A stretch of 38,623 nucleotides of DNA from Patescibacteria group bacterium (GTDB lineage: Bacteria; Patescibacteriota; Minisyncoccia; Minisyncoccales; JANBVM01). The translations under genes were made by a program, and so were the position numbers. The DNA is taken from assembly GCA_024239015.1 (NCBI GenBank), contig JANBVM010000005.1, positions 1-38,623 on the forward strand. Reading direction: 5' to 3'. Below, one piece after another: positions 21,489 to 29,539 of the stretch (its first letter is position 1; the number at the start of each line of letters is the position of its first letter). Under the pieces are notes generated by a model that saw only the letters and a program-made list of their open reading frames with translations, ran no database searches and had not been told where the DNA came from.

Positions 21489-22391
21489 TTAATCCTCTTT
21501 TTTTTTAGGTTCCCTTGCTTCCATTTCTACATCTGTTTCAGATGTACCATACATTATTTCCATGCCTGCTTTATAGGTTTCATCATTGGGATAGAGATCA
21601 GTTTCAAGATGACTATCACTACAAAGGGGTGTTCTCATTAAACAAACAATACCAAGTTCTCTAAATCCTTCTACAACCTTTTTACCAATTCCTCTAATAG
21701 CCAAAAGATCATCGTCCTTAGCAGTAAATATTTTTCCCATGTCACCATCAAAATGTTTGTGAATTAAAACTGCCTTATCAAAACCTACATTACCAATTTT
21801 CATAAGCATGGCAACCTGTCTTGATTTGATTTCGTCCCAATCATCAGGAATACCTACATCTTCGTCCATGATACGCAAAGCATTTCCGGGAATATCAGAT
21901 TGATAGAGTTCTCCTTTCTTGATTTTTCTAGCATAATAAATAACTAAATCCTGAAATTCTCGTATAGTAGGCAATTGAAAAAATAAAACAGTGTTTTTGT
22001 TTTCCGTTTTGCGAAAGAGAGAAGCAAGTAAATTTACATTTGATGTGGGATAATGAGCTGAAAAACGATCAGGAACAAACTGGACATATTCATCATCAAA
22101 AAAATCTTCTCCTACAAATACAACCACTCCAAAATCCTTTTGCATTAAATTTGCAATTTGTGGTTTTAATCGTTTCTTTTTCTTATGTTTTTGTGAAAAT
22201 ATTGATTGATAAAAATCCCTACCAATTTTAAGTTCGATAAATACCTCTTGATCATTATCGCCTTTGATATGATAATCTCCCACTGGAAGCATTTTTTGAA
22301 TTGGTTTAAACCCGGCTTGTCTAATTTTCATCAAAGCGGGATTATGTTCTCGACTGTCGTAGAAGATTTCTACGTTTTTAGCTTTACTCAT
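21489..22391 (-). CDS. ERCC4 (XPF/Hef-type) structure-specific nuclease
   Basis: This 300-residue protein starts at MSKAKNVEIFYD, whose ATG overlaps the upstream stop by 8 nt; the track's start 8 codons earlier is less likely. The ERCC4 core shows YDSREHN, VGDYHI (GDY at 38-40) and EVFIELKIGRDF, where the canonical E-R-K is E-L-K. A tandem helix-hairpin-helix follows (MKIGNVGFDKAVLIHKHF and LLAIRGIGKKVVEGF), placing it with XPF/Mus81/Hef nucleases that cut forks and flaps. It has no helicase half. A role in resolving replication or recombination intermediates is likely. Confidence 0.85.
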   Translation of the reverse strand: MSKAKNVEIFYDSREHNPALMKIRQAGFKPIQKMLPVGDYHIKGDNDQEVFIELKIGRDFYQSIFSQKHKKKKRLKPQIANLMQKDFGVVVFVGEDFFDDEYVQFVPDRFSAHYPTSNVNLLASLFRKTENKNTVLFFQLPTIREFQDLVIYYARKIKKGELYQSDIPGNALRIMDEDVGIPDDWDEIKSRQVAMLMKIGNVGFDKAVLIHKHFDGDMGKIFTAKDDDLLAIRGIGKKVVEGFRELGIVCLMRTPLCSDSHLETDLYPNDETYKAGMEIMYGTSETDVEMEAREPKKKED

Positions 22392-22701
22392 CTTTTTTAA
22401 TTGCTCCAATAGCATCTAATCCACCAAGAATAACCATTTGCATTTCTTCATGATTATCAAGTCTTTCAGTAAGGGTTTGTAGGGCTTCCATTATTTTATC
22501 ATTTGTTAATATTTCTTTGTGTGTTAGAAATACAAGTACAGTAACAGTACAAAAGGTTCCCATCAAAAATCCTGCAATTGCGAATCCCATATATTCAGGT
22601 AACAGATAAATAATAGCAATAATAATAAAGACAAATAAGCCAAAAATAAATATTGTTTGGGTTCTATATTGAGATTCTTCTTTTTCAGTTTCCATACTCA
22701 T
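22384..22701 (-). CDS. Small two-helix membrane protein (105 aa)
   Basis: After a charged start (MSMETEKEESQYRTQ) two hydrophobic segments follow (FIFGLFVFIIIAIIYLLP and FAIAGFLMGTFCTVTVLVFL). The tail is soluble and helical (IMEALQTLTERLDNHEEMQM), coiled-coil-like. A holin-like or membrane-remodelling role is possible, but nothing specific is visible. It has its own AAAAAATG-class promoter. Confidence 0.7.
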   Translation of the reverse strand: MSMETEKEESQYRTQTIFIFGLFVFIIIAIIYLLPEYMGFAIAGFLMGTFCTVTVLVFLTHKEILTNDKIMEALQTLTERLDNHEEMQMVILGGLDAIGAIKKDE

Positions 22702-22717
22702 TGTATTGATTATTTAT

Positions 22718-22739
22718 ATTTAAAGATATTGTGATTTTT
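22718..22739 (-). promoter_or_regulatory. Promoter, AAAAAATG class
   Basis: AAAAATCACAATATCTTTAAAT, continuing ATAAATAATC, precedes the ATG at 22701 by about 18 nt. This predicts an essentially leaderless mRNA. Confidence 0.65.
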
Positions 22740-24686
22740 CTAGTTGAAGCCTTTCATTACAATTGTTTGGAGTTCAGATAGTCTGTTTTCAACGGGTGTA
22801 GGTGTTTTCAGAACCATATTTTGTAAATCCATGAGTTTTGCGACTAGATCAGGATTGTTGATTTCATAGGATTTTTGTAGTCCTGCAAGCGCTGCACCCA
22901 TCTCTGCATCTCGTATTCTATCAATAGTTGCTCGAAAATCTCTGTCTCGTCTTGCTAAATCATTATAAAATCTTGTTTCAGCAGGTTTTCGTCCTCTCCA
23001 TATTGGATTATCTAATAACTGATCTCTAATCATATCTCTAGCTACATCAGCAGATTGAGGATTTGATAGTATCTCACTTTTTTCTTCTTCTGACATATCA
23101 GGAACTCTTTTTTCTTTCATCTTTCTAAGACCTTCTGCTCCCGCATATTTTGAAAATTCATCCTTTTTCGGTTTTTCTGCTACTGCTTCTGCTAATGTTC
23201 CGGTGGTTCGACCAGTTTTAAGAAAATCTTCTGAAAGATTAGCAATATCCTCCAAACTAGTTGCTCTATTCATTTCTGCTCTGTATGCTACTAGATCGGT
23301 CTTTTTCTTATTTTGTCTTGCTATGGCATCATCTTGATCGACTTTATCCAATTTAAGTCTTTTAATATTCTCTATTTTATTATTAATAGCATTAACCTTA
23401 TTTTGTTCTGCATTTACAAATTTATCAATTATTTTCTTTTTCCGAGCTTCTTCCCCCTTCTCAAACTTTGGTTTTGTTGCTTCTGATGCCACTCCAATTG
23501 CTAGTTGAGCTGCTTCTTTAGGATCTCTTTCGGGGTCTTTGGTCATTAATCTATTAAGCTCTGTTTGCATTGCGTCTTGAAAGTCCTCTCCAACTTTCGT
23601 TCCAATTTGTTCTGCTTTTTCTTTCTTCTTTACTCTACGCTCTTTAGTTTTAATATCTAATTTTGCCTCTTCTAATTTTGCCTCTTCTTCCTCTGTTTTT
23701 TTGGTTTTTGTAATTTTACCTGCCTCATTAATTCTTGCCTGAATTCCTGTAATCTTATCTTTTAATTCTTGAGGAACTGTAAGGTTTAACTCAAGTAATC
23801 CTGCCCGAGTTGACCGAAGAGTCTTTTCTTCTTTTAATAAGAGCTTTAATTCTTTAGCTTTGCGTACTTGTACCTTTTCTTGATAAGCACCTTCTGCTTC
23901 AGTTTTTTCTCTTCCTCTTCTTTTCTTTCTAGCACCGCTTATTCTTCCTCTTGCTTCTTTTACTTTAGCAGCTTCTTTTTCTGATAATCGAACCTTTTTT
24001 CCTTTCTTATCCATTTCTTTATGAACTTGTTTAAGCTGTTTGCGTTCATCTTTAGGCGATAATCCCATAGATTCGATTGCAGAAATCCTCTTCTTTCGTT
24101 CATCTTGTAAGTGTCTAGCAGATGCTCCACGCTTAAATAACAATTTTTCCTTCTCAGAAATTTTGGTTTTATCTCCCTTTCGTCGGAGTCTAGTAGAAAT
24201 ATCGGCTTTTCTTGCTTTAAATTTGGCTTTTCTTCCTGTTGGAGTCTCTTCTCTCTCTTTCTTTTCTTGTTTCCCTTTTTGAAATTGTCTTTCTTTTTCT
24301 CTACGCTCTTTCTTTTGCTTCATTCGACCTTTGAGTTTTTCTTTTCCAACTTTCCTTTTTTCCTTTTTTGCTAGTTGTCTTTTACTTAATTGTTTTACTG
24401 GTTTTTCTTTTTTTTTCTTCTTTTTAGAACCAGTAATATGATGTTGCGTGCCATGTTCTAGATTATAAGCCTTCTGCCACTCCTCTGTTTTTGTATTCCA
24501 ACCTTTAATGGGTTCACCAGCTGCGCCAGACTGTCTTTCTTTTTTTCTTTTTTCCTTTCCCTTTTTCTTTCTCTCTTCTCTTCCGGGAGGTAGTTGTAAA
24601 AGTGCTTTTTCTGTAATCTCATCTCTGACCATATAAGAGTGTTTAACTACTTTTTCTAATAACTCAAGCTGACTTAATGTACTCAC
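22740..24686 (-). CDS. Large Lys/Glu-rich coiled-coil protein
   Basis: This 648-residue protein uses a GTG start. The first ~300 residues are extremely rich in Lys, Arg and Glu (KKKKKKEKPVKQLSKRQLAK and similar), continuing as long charged helices. From about residue 480 the composition is more normal (YAGAEGLRKMKEKRVPDMSE, then NPIWRGRKPAETRFYNDLAR). No enzymatic motif is seen. Such proteins can be internal virion, DNA-packing or scaffold components; this is inference from composition. GTG AGT ACA also begins the baseplate candidate. Confidence 0.65.
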   Translation of the reverse strand: MSTLSQLELLEKVVKHSYMVRDEITEKALLQLPPGREERKKKGKEKRKKERQSGAAGEPIKGWNTKTEEWQKAYNLEHGTQHHITGSKKKKKKEKPVKQLSKRQLAKKEKRKVGKEKLKGRMKQKKERREKERQFQKGKQEKKEREETPTGRKAKFKARKADISTRLRRKGDKTKISEKEKLLFKRGASARHLQDERKKRISAIESMGLSPKDERKQLKQVHKEMDKKGKKVRLSEKEAAKVKEARGRISGARKKRRGREKTEAEGAYQEKVQVRKAKELKLLLKEEKTLRSTRAGLLELNLTVPQELKDKITGIQARINEAGKITKTKKTEEEEAKLEEAKLDIKTKERRVKKKEKAEQIGTKVGEDFQDAMQTELNRLMTKDPERDPKEAAQLAIGVASEATKPKFEKGEEARKKKIIDKFVNAEQNKVNAINNKIENIKRLKLDKVDQDDAIARQNKKKTDLVAYRAEMNRATSLEDIANLSEDFLKTGRTTGTLAEAVAEKPKKDEFSKYAGAEGLRKMKEKRVPDMSEEEKSEILSNPQSADVARDMIRDQLLDNPIWRGRKPAETRFYNDLARRDRDFRATIDRIRDAEMGAALAGLQKSYEINNPDLVAKLMDLQNMVLKTPTPVENRLSELQTIVMKGFN

Positions 24687-24774
24687 AAGTAGTAGTAAGA
24701 TACTGTAATATTAAAATTTATTCATCTAAAAGAAATTTGAATATTTATTTATTTATCTAAAAAAATTTAAATAT

Positions 24775-25350
24775 TCAAAAATTAGTAATTATTTCTCTTT
24801 TTGCTAATTCTTTTTCCGCCCAAATGCCTAGTAGGGGAGCTTTTTCAGCTATTGTTTCTAAATCAAAATTCATTTTCATTGTATTACAAACATAACAAAG
24901 AGTTTGAACATTTCCTTTTATATATCCTTTTTTAGAATCAATCCTATCTATACCATTATATTTTAATTGATAATTCTGATTACCACTTTTAGTATATAAA
25001 TTAGAAAGACTTGCTTCACATATACTACAATCTTTATCTATTAATGATAAAAATTGGCTAAAATCTATTTTAAATACGTGTCCCCTCTTTTTTGCAGTTC
25101 TTTTATAATGATTATATAATGATCTGTACCCCTTGTTTGTATATTTCCCAAATACAACTGGACAATAATTACAAGAATTTCGTTGTTTATTATTAATAAT
25201 AGTATCTAGATATGCATAATGTTTTTTCCCGCATTCACACCTAATTCTACAATCTGCTCCCTTCTTCTTATCAAACCTATAAATACTTAATATTGTATAT
25301 TGTCGTATTTTTTGATTTATATAGTTTTTAGCAATTTCATGTGATATCAA
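24775..25350 (-). CDS. HNH endonuclease (phage homing type)
   Basis: This 191-residue protein probably starts with TTG. The N-terminus has Cys pairs (CRIRCECGKKHYAY, CNYC). The HNH core is CSIC, GIDRIDSKKGYIKGN and VQTLCYVCNTMKMNF, typical of free-standing homing endonucleases in tailed viruses. It is not overlapped with neighbours, consistent with insertion between the coiled-coil gene and the Sak4-like gene. It probably nicks a target elsewhere in related genomes. Confidence 0.85.
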   Translation of the reverse strand: MISHEIAKNYINQKIRQYTILSIYRFDKKKGADCRIRCECGKKHYAYLDTIINNKQRNSCNYCPVVFGKYTNKGYRSLYNHYKRTAKKRGHVFKIDFSQFLSLIDKDCSICEASLSNLYTKSGNQNYQLKYNGIDRIDSKKGYIKGNVQTLCYVCNTMKMNFDLETIAEKAPLLGIWAEKELAKREIITNF

Positions 25351-25369
25351 TACAATAATCTCTCTTCAG

Positions 25370-26236
25370 TTATACAAGAAATTTATCAGGTGGATCAAGT
25401 AACCAATTCCAATATGCCTGAAGTCCTTTTTTTCCAGTAACATCAAGATTTGCTCCAACTCTACCTGTAAGTTTATTAGATTTTACATTTGCAAAAAATT
25501 CAGTTGTTTCACCCAAAACATCTAATTCTCCATAACACCGGGTTAAAACCCATACTTCTTCTTTGATGTTTCCCGACCAAGTAGGAATATAATCAACTTC
25601 TTCCTCTGCGGCTCGTTCATCATATTTTTCATCCTTTTGTTCTGCTTTCTTTTTATCTTCCTGTATGCGATATTGTTTGTTATGTTCCTTCCTTTTGGTG
25701 GTTTCATGAACAGTTACCAATATTCCATCTGTTGCTCGGTCAGTAGATTCATTCCAAATTTTATCCAAGTTCCAATTGCGTTTTTTCCACGCGTTTCGAT
25801 TCTTTACGCCACCAAAGGGAGCAATATTTTGATCTGCTCTCATTGACATTTCTGCTATCCAATGCCACCTTTGATACCCATCATAAATTTCAAAATTGGG
25901 TTGGAAAGAATCAAGCTCAGCAAGATATTCGTCCTCTACTATCTCATATACTATCCTTGCCGCTTGTGGCAAATCTGTGTCACTAACTCCTTTGGTATGA
26001 GTTTTAAGATCACGTTTAATATCCCAAATTTTGAAGTTGTCATGTACTTTGGCGGGGAAATTGGCTTTCAGGGTTTGACGAGTGTTTCCATCAAAATCAA
26101 GAACACCAAACCTACCCTGTGCTTTGTTTAATGAATATGCTAAGACCGATTTACCAAATCCCTTATCTCCAAAGGATAACCATGTAAAAGGATCTACAAA
26201 TTGTGGGAAAATCTTATCTCCCAATGCTTCTTCCAT
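25370..26236 (-). CDS. RecA-like phage ATPase (Sak4-type recombinase candidate)
   Basis: This 288-residue protein starts at the ATG 5 nt after AGGTGA, a perfect Shine-Dalgarno; the track's GTG start lies inside that signal. Walker A is SFGDKGFGKSVLAY (about 22-35), a Walker B-like strand is FEIYDGYQRW, and further features include GILVTVHETTKRK. Size and motifs fit phage AAA_24/Sak4-type ATPases that anneal or exchange single strands. It directly follows the SSB candidate, a pairing common for Sak4 genes. It probably acts in recombination-dependent replication or repair. Confidence 0.65.
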   Translation of the reverse strand: MEEALGDKIFPQFVDPFTWLSFGDKGFGKSVLAYSLNKAQGRFGVLDFDGNTRQTLKANFPAKVHDNFKIWDIKRDLKTHTKGVSDTDLPQAARIVYEIVEDEYLAELDSFQPNFEIYDGYQRWHWIAEMSMRADQNIAPFGGVKNRNAWKKRNWNLDKIWNESTDRATDGILVTVHETTKRKEHNKQYRIQEDKKKAEQKDEKYDERAAEEEVDYIPTWSGNIKEEVWVLTRCYGELDVLGETTEFFANVKSNKLTGRVGANLDVTGKKGLQAYWNWLLDPPDKFLV

Positions 26237-26245
26237 GTGTTTCAC

Positions 26246-27319
26246 CTATTGATAAAATTTATGAATAAGATTTAATGGAACAGGCTGTATTGCTATTGCA
26301 TTCATGGAAAATTTGCCATAATCTTCAGTTTTGGATTTTGATATAGCTCCTACTATAGCCAAAGCATGTACCTTATGATCCCAATTGGTAAAAACAGGAT
26401 CATCATATGCCCAAATACTAATTTTCTCAGTATCATCTTCAAGTGGGTAAGCAGTTATTGTAACCGAACCATTAGCAAGAGTTCTTGGTTGATCCTGTGG
26501 AACGACAATTAACATTTTAAAATCATCGTTTTTTGCATAACTTATTCCCTCATCATTTGGTTCAGTCATTTGCGATAATCCACAAGAAATTGTTTCCATT
26601 CCTTCTTCGGCTTCAACTTTGGTCATCGGAGCAAGATTGTAATACTTTTTGAACATATTAATAACGGTTGCATCTTTTCCAGCACCCCGTTTCTTGTTAT
26701 TAAAATTGGTACTGTCGCCCATCCAAATCAAATTTGGTTCAGAATATCCTACATTCCATTTGATTTCACTTCCTTTAGTGATAAAAATTTCATACAGATT
26801 ATAATGATCTGCCCGATCTATAAAATCAAGCCCCTCTTTTGAAGCAACTGATTTGGTTAGCTTCATAGGAGCAAACTCTTGAGATTTTTTGGGATTAAAA
26901 CAAAGTCCCCAAATAGATCCAATCCATTTTTTAGATTTTTTACCATACTGTTTCCCTTTACCCATAACAAGAAATTTGACTTTTTCACTTGATTTTTCCT
27001 TATCAAGCTCACCTCGAACTCCTGCCATAACTAAAGTTTTCAAAACTCGTTCGTGCAGATTAGAATGCTCTTTCTCTTTTAGTTTCTTAACACGCTTGTA
27101 TGTGTCAATAATTAAGGACTCATTTTTTAAGACCTTATATTCCTCAAGTAAAGTATCAAGATTTGCATCATTAACTTCACTTGCTTCCTTTGGTATCCTC
27201 TTCACTGGTTTGGAAGGCTTTTTTTCCTCAGCAGTTGATGCTTCGGGTTCAGCATTTTCCTCCAACTCAGTTAAGTAATCATCCAACTCTTCATTTTGAG
27301 TCTCTTTTGGATCACTCAT
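26246..27319 (-). CDS. Single-stranded DNA-binding protein candidate
   Basis: This 357-residue protein has an acidic, Glu/Pro-rich N-terminus (KETQNEELDDYLTELEENAE) and a helical region. From about residue 110 it is beta-rich, alternating strands (VKFLVMGKGKQYGKKSK, WNVGYSEPNLIWMGD, KISIWAYDDPVFTNWDHK, VHALAIVGAISKS) as in OB folds. It lies immediately before the Sak4-like ATPase and behind its own promoter. The SSB role is inferred from fold pattern and context; there is no diagnostic motif. Confidence 0.45.
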   Translation of the reverse strand: MSDPKETQNEELDDYLTELEENAEPEASTAEEKKPSKPVKRIPKEASEVNDANLDTLLEEYKVLKNESLIIDTYKRVKKLKEKEHSNLHERVLKTLVMAGVRGELDKEKSSEKVKFLVMGKGKQYGKKSKKWIGSIWGLCFNPKKSQEFAPMKLTKSVASKEGLDFIDRADHYNLYEIFITKGSEIKWNVGYSEPNLIWMGDSTNFNNKKRGAGKDATVINMFKKYYNLAPMTKVEAEEGMETISCGLSQMTEPNDEGISYAKNDDFKMLIVVPQDQPRTLANGSVTITAYPLEDDTEKISIWAYDDPVFTNWDHKVHALAIVGAISKSKTEDYGKFSMNAIAIQPVPLNLIHKFYQ

Positions 27320-27342
27320 TAAACAAAAATGAGGATTACGTT

Positions 27343-27366
27343 ATTTAAACATATTGACATTTTTTT
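27343..27366 (-). promoter_or_regulatory. Promoter, AAAAAATG class
   Basis: AAAAAAATGTCAATATGTTTAAAT on the - strand, 24 nt before the ATG at 27319. It differs at two positions from the PolB operon promoter at 34004-34027. Confidence 0.75.
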
Positions 27367-27389
27367 GGTTAAGATAAGAATCAAAAAAG

Positions 27390-27409
27390 GGACTAGTAAA
27401 AACTAGTCC
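27390..27409 (-). terminator. Terminator-like hairpin
   Basis: GGACTAGT-TTTT-ACTAGTCC on the - strand is a perfect 8-bp stem that includes the TAG stop at 27403. It is followed by CTTTTTTGATTC, so transcription probably ends here before the next promoter. Confidence 0.8.
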
Positions 27410-27618
27410 TTCTTTTGGAGTCTGTTCTTCAGTTTTTTTAAAGTAGAAATATTTCGTTCAATTTTTTCTAATTTATCAAAATCTATTTCTCGTACTTTAA
27501 TTAACGATTTTTTCTTGTATTTTTTTGTAGAATTGTTCATAGAAGTAACACACCCAACATTTGTACATTTCTGTATTAGGTATTTTATTGTTGATTGTTT
27601 TTGGAATATATTTACCAC
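27403..27618 (-). pseudogene. Small gene of unclear frame; zinc-ribbon remnant and coiled coil
   Basis: The track ORF (71 residues, GTG start) ends with a charged helix (KLEKIERNISTLKKLKNRLQ) whose stop is inside the terminator hairpin, as for real genes here. An overlapping frame over its first half encodes a convincing zinc ribbon, SCIDCGKYIPK and MYKCWVCYF, but has no ATG, GTG or TTG start and stops early. Either the coding start is the ATG of MNNSTKKYKKK, or a frameshift has split a zinc-ribbon/coiled-coil protein. The leader is long and structured. Confidence 0.4.
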
Positions 27619-27639
27619 AATCGATACACGATATTAAAG

Positions 27640-27702
27640 TAAATTAAATCAACTCCTAAAAATAGATGCGTGGGAGGATTCTCCCACAAGTGAAACAATC
27701 TA
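27640..27702 (-). promoter_or_regulatory. Structured leader
   Basis: After the promoter the - strand has AACAATC-TTA-GATTGTT then GTGGGAG-AATC-CTCCCAC, two perfect 7-bp stems. They are joined by TTTCACTT, which also occurs in the leader at 13850. The leader precedes the small split zinc-ribbon gene. Confidence 0.6.
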
Positions 27703-27746
27703 AGATTGTTCTTAATTTAATATCTGTATTTATATTATTTAAGTTT
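27703..27746 (-). promoter_or_regulatory. Promoter, copy 1 of an exact 44-bp repeat
   Basis: On the - strand AAACTTAAATAATATAAATA, then CAGATATTAAATTAAGAACAATCT. It is identical over 44 bp to 36777-36820. The TATA region abuts the stop of the gene ending at 27745. It drives the split zinc-ribbon gene. Confidence 0.8.
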
Positions 27747-28176
27747 ATTCTATCTCAACTTTAGTTTGATCTTGGAATAAAAAGAGGTAAGTGTCGCATC
27801 CCTTCACAAGATATCGAGATTTTTCTTTATTAACAGCATACGCACAAAAATCTTCTGTTTTTTTGAAACAGGTTAAACAAAACTGATATTTATATTTTAC
27901 TCCCGTTGTAGTAGCTGTATGGAAATGAGAATCGTCTCCACAATTAGCTTCTGTGTGTTTATAAGACACATATTCAACGGTTTTAATTTCGTGTTCCTTA
28001 AATTCTGCCCATGCAACGTCCATACAAAGTTTTTGTTCGTGTATCAAAAATTGGAATTCATTTGCCACACCGATATCACAACCCCTTGTAGAAATAGATT
28101 GTGCAATACGTTGTTCAAAAAAATATTCTCTTTTTTGATCCTTAGTCATATTAAAAATAGGATTGTAGTATGTCAT
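27745..28176 (-). CDS. Cys/His-rich protein of unknown function (143 aa)
   Basis: It contains several Cys and His residues: RGCDIG, HEQKLCMDVAW, ANCGDDSHFHTATT, FCLTCFKKTEDFC. The CLTC pair with nearby Cys and His suggests one or two metal sites. The rest is mixed alpha/beta (YLVKGCDTYLFLFQDQTKVE). It starts 12 nt after the VWA gene and may be the last gene of that operon. No family recognised. Confidence 0.6.
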   Translation of the reverse strand: MTYYNPIFNMTKDQKREYFFEQRIAQSISTRGCDIGVANEFQFLIHEQKLCMDVAWAEFKEHEIKTVEYVSYKHTEANCGDDSHFHTATTTGVKYKYQFCLTCFKKTEDFCAYAVNKEKSRYLVKGCDTYLFLFQDQTKVEIE

Positions 28177-28188
28177 AATAAGATCACG

Positions 28189-29538
28189 TTAGAAATACGA
28201 GATAATCTCCCCAAAAGGGATTTGATCTTGATTATAATGCTCATTATTTACAATCCAAACCGTCTTGTATTCGGGTTCGGTTTTTGGATAAGACCCCTCC
28301 GCATCAGTAAAATAAATTAATAATTCGGGTTGATCTAATTCTCCGATTATAGTGCTTTGGTCAATCCATTCAAACACAGGTTCAAATCGAGTGCCTCCAT
28401 AACCATGTCGCCTTTTATTTGCTGGGCTCCAAATTGCAGCTTCTCCATATTCAATTACTTCAACATTTTGAATTTGTGCATCACAATCAATTAAAATCAT
28501 TTTAACATTTGCAAGACTATTTAAAATATCAGAAACTTCGACTACAAACTCTGACATTTCATCGTCACCAATTGATCCACTGGTATCAAGAGCAACCACT
28601 ATTTCCAAATTGGATTTCTCTATTGCGGGCATATAAATATCATTTGCAAGCATGGCTTTGTTCAATCGTTTCCATGATACATCATAAATAACAACAGTTT
28701 GAATATAATATAATAACATTTGTCGCCAATCAATTTTTGGATCTTCCTCAAGCAAATCTACAAGGCGTTCAATCTGACCCGGCACGGTTCCTCTGTGTCG
28801 ATTTTTTCTAACCTCATCTTGAACCTTGTTTTCATATCGTTGTTTCTCAAGATTTTCCATGTCTTCGTCTACTTCCTCTTGAAATTTATCAAGAACTTCT
28901 CCAAGACTACATTGACAAGAACTTTGATGATCGCCTTTCATTTGTTCCATTGCCTGATCTCCTTTTTGTTGTAATTGTTCTTGATAGGTATTCATTTTGC
29001 TTTGAGCTTGACCCATTGCTTTCTGAAACTGTTGATTTAATTCCTCATAAATGTTTTCAGTAGACATATTATGAAATTGGGAATCAATGTAAGAAATATC
29101 ATGAATATCCATTTGTAACCTAGAAAGAAGATGTTTTTTTTGTAAATCATCTAATGTTTGATTACTTAGCAAGTCTGCTGATAACTCTGTTGCTAATTCC
29201 CAAATAGGCATAAATCTTTCTCCTTTTCTTCTAACGTGCTGAAAAATAAGATGAATTACGCTATGCAACATATCGCCTCTTAGTTGTCTATCAGATTGTT
29301 CTACTGACCAGTTTGGATTAAAATACCATCTACGATAGTCTGCACCATATGTTTCAATTTCGTAGGTTGGATGTAGTTCTAAACCACCAATTAGACCCTT
29401 GAAAAATGGCAAATGTAAGATTAAATGAACCTTGTTTTCTTTTGCCATACGAATAAGTTCGTTGGTTGCTTTACTATCTGTGGCTAGTTTAAATAGCACA
29501 ACACCCTTTTTGAAATTTTCATAGCTTAAATCAGTCAT
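28189..29538 (-). CDS. DUF2201-like protein with VWA domain, MoxR partner
   Basis: This 449-residue protein starts at MTDLSYENFK, one nt after the MoxR stop; the track's earlier ATG is less likely. The N-terminal half has MLHSVIHLIFQHVRR (90-104), matching the H-x-x-x-H-x4-H layout of the DUF2201 metallopeptidase-like domain but with Ser where the catalytic Glu would be, so it is probably inactive. A Gln/Glu-rich coil follows. The C-terminal VWA-like domain has the MIDAS motif ALDTSGSIG (317-325) and LLIYFTDAEGSYP. With MoxR ATPases such proteins act as metal-dependent chaperones for assembling or remodelling complexes. Confidence 0.8.
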   Translation of the reverse strand: MTDLSYENFKKGVVLFKLATDSKATNELIRMAKENKVHLILHLPFFKGLIGGLELHPTYEIETYGADYRRWYFNPNWSVEQSDRQLRGDMLHSVIHLIFQHVRRKGERFMPIWELATELSADLLSNQTLDDLQKKHLLSRLQMDIHDISYIDSQFHNMSTENIYEELNQQFQKAMGQAQSKMNTYQEQLQQKGDQAMEQMKGDHQSSCQCSLGEVLDKFQEEVDEDMENLEKQRYENKVQDEVRKNRHRGTVPGQIERLVDLLEEDPKIDWRQMLLYYIQTVVIYDVSWKRLNKAMLANDIYMPAIEKSNLEIVVALDTSGSIGDDEMSEFVVEVSDILNSLANVKMILIDCDAQIQNVEVIEYGEAAIWSPANKRRHGYGGTRFEPVFEWIDQSTIIGELDQPELLIYFTDAEGSYPKTEPEYKTVWIVNNEHYNQDQIPFGEIISYF

Positions 29539-29539
29539 T

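Noticed and set aside
26889-27278. 129-residue + strand ORF
   Set aside because: Shadow of the SSB candidate; Ser/Phe-rich translation typical of antisense to acidic/Lys-rich coding.
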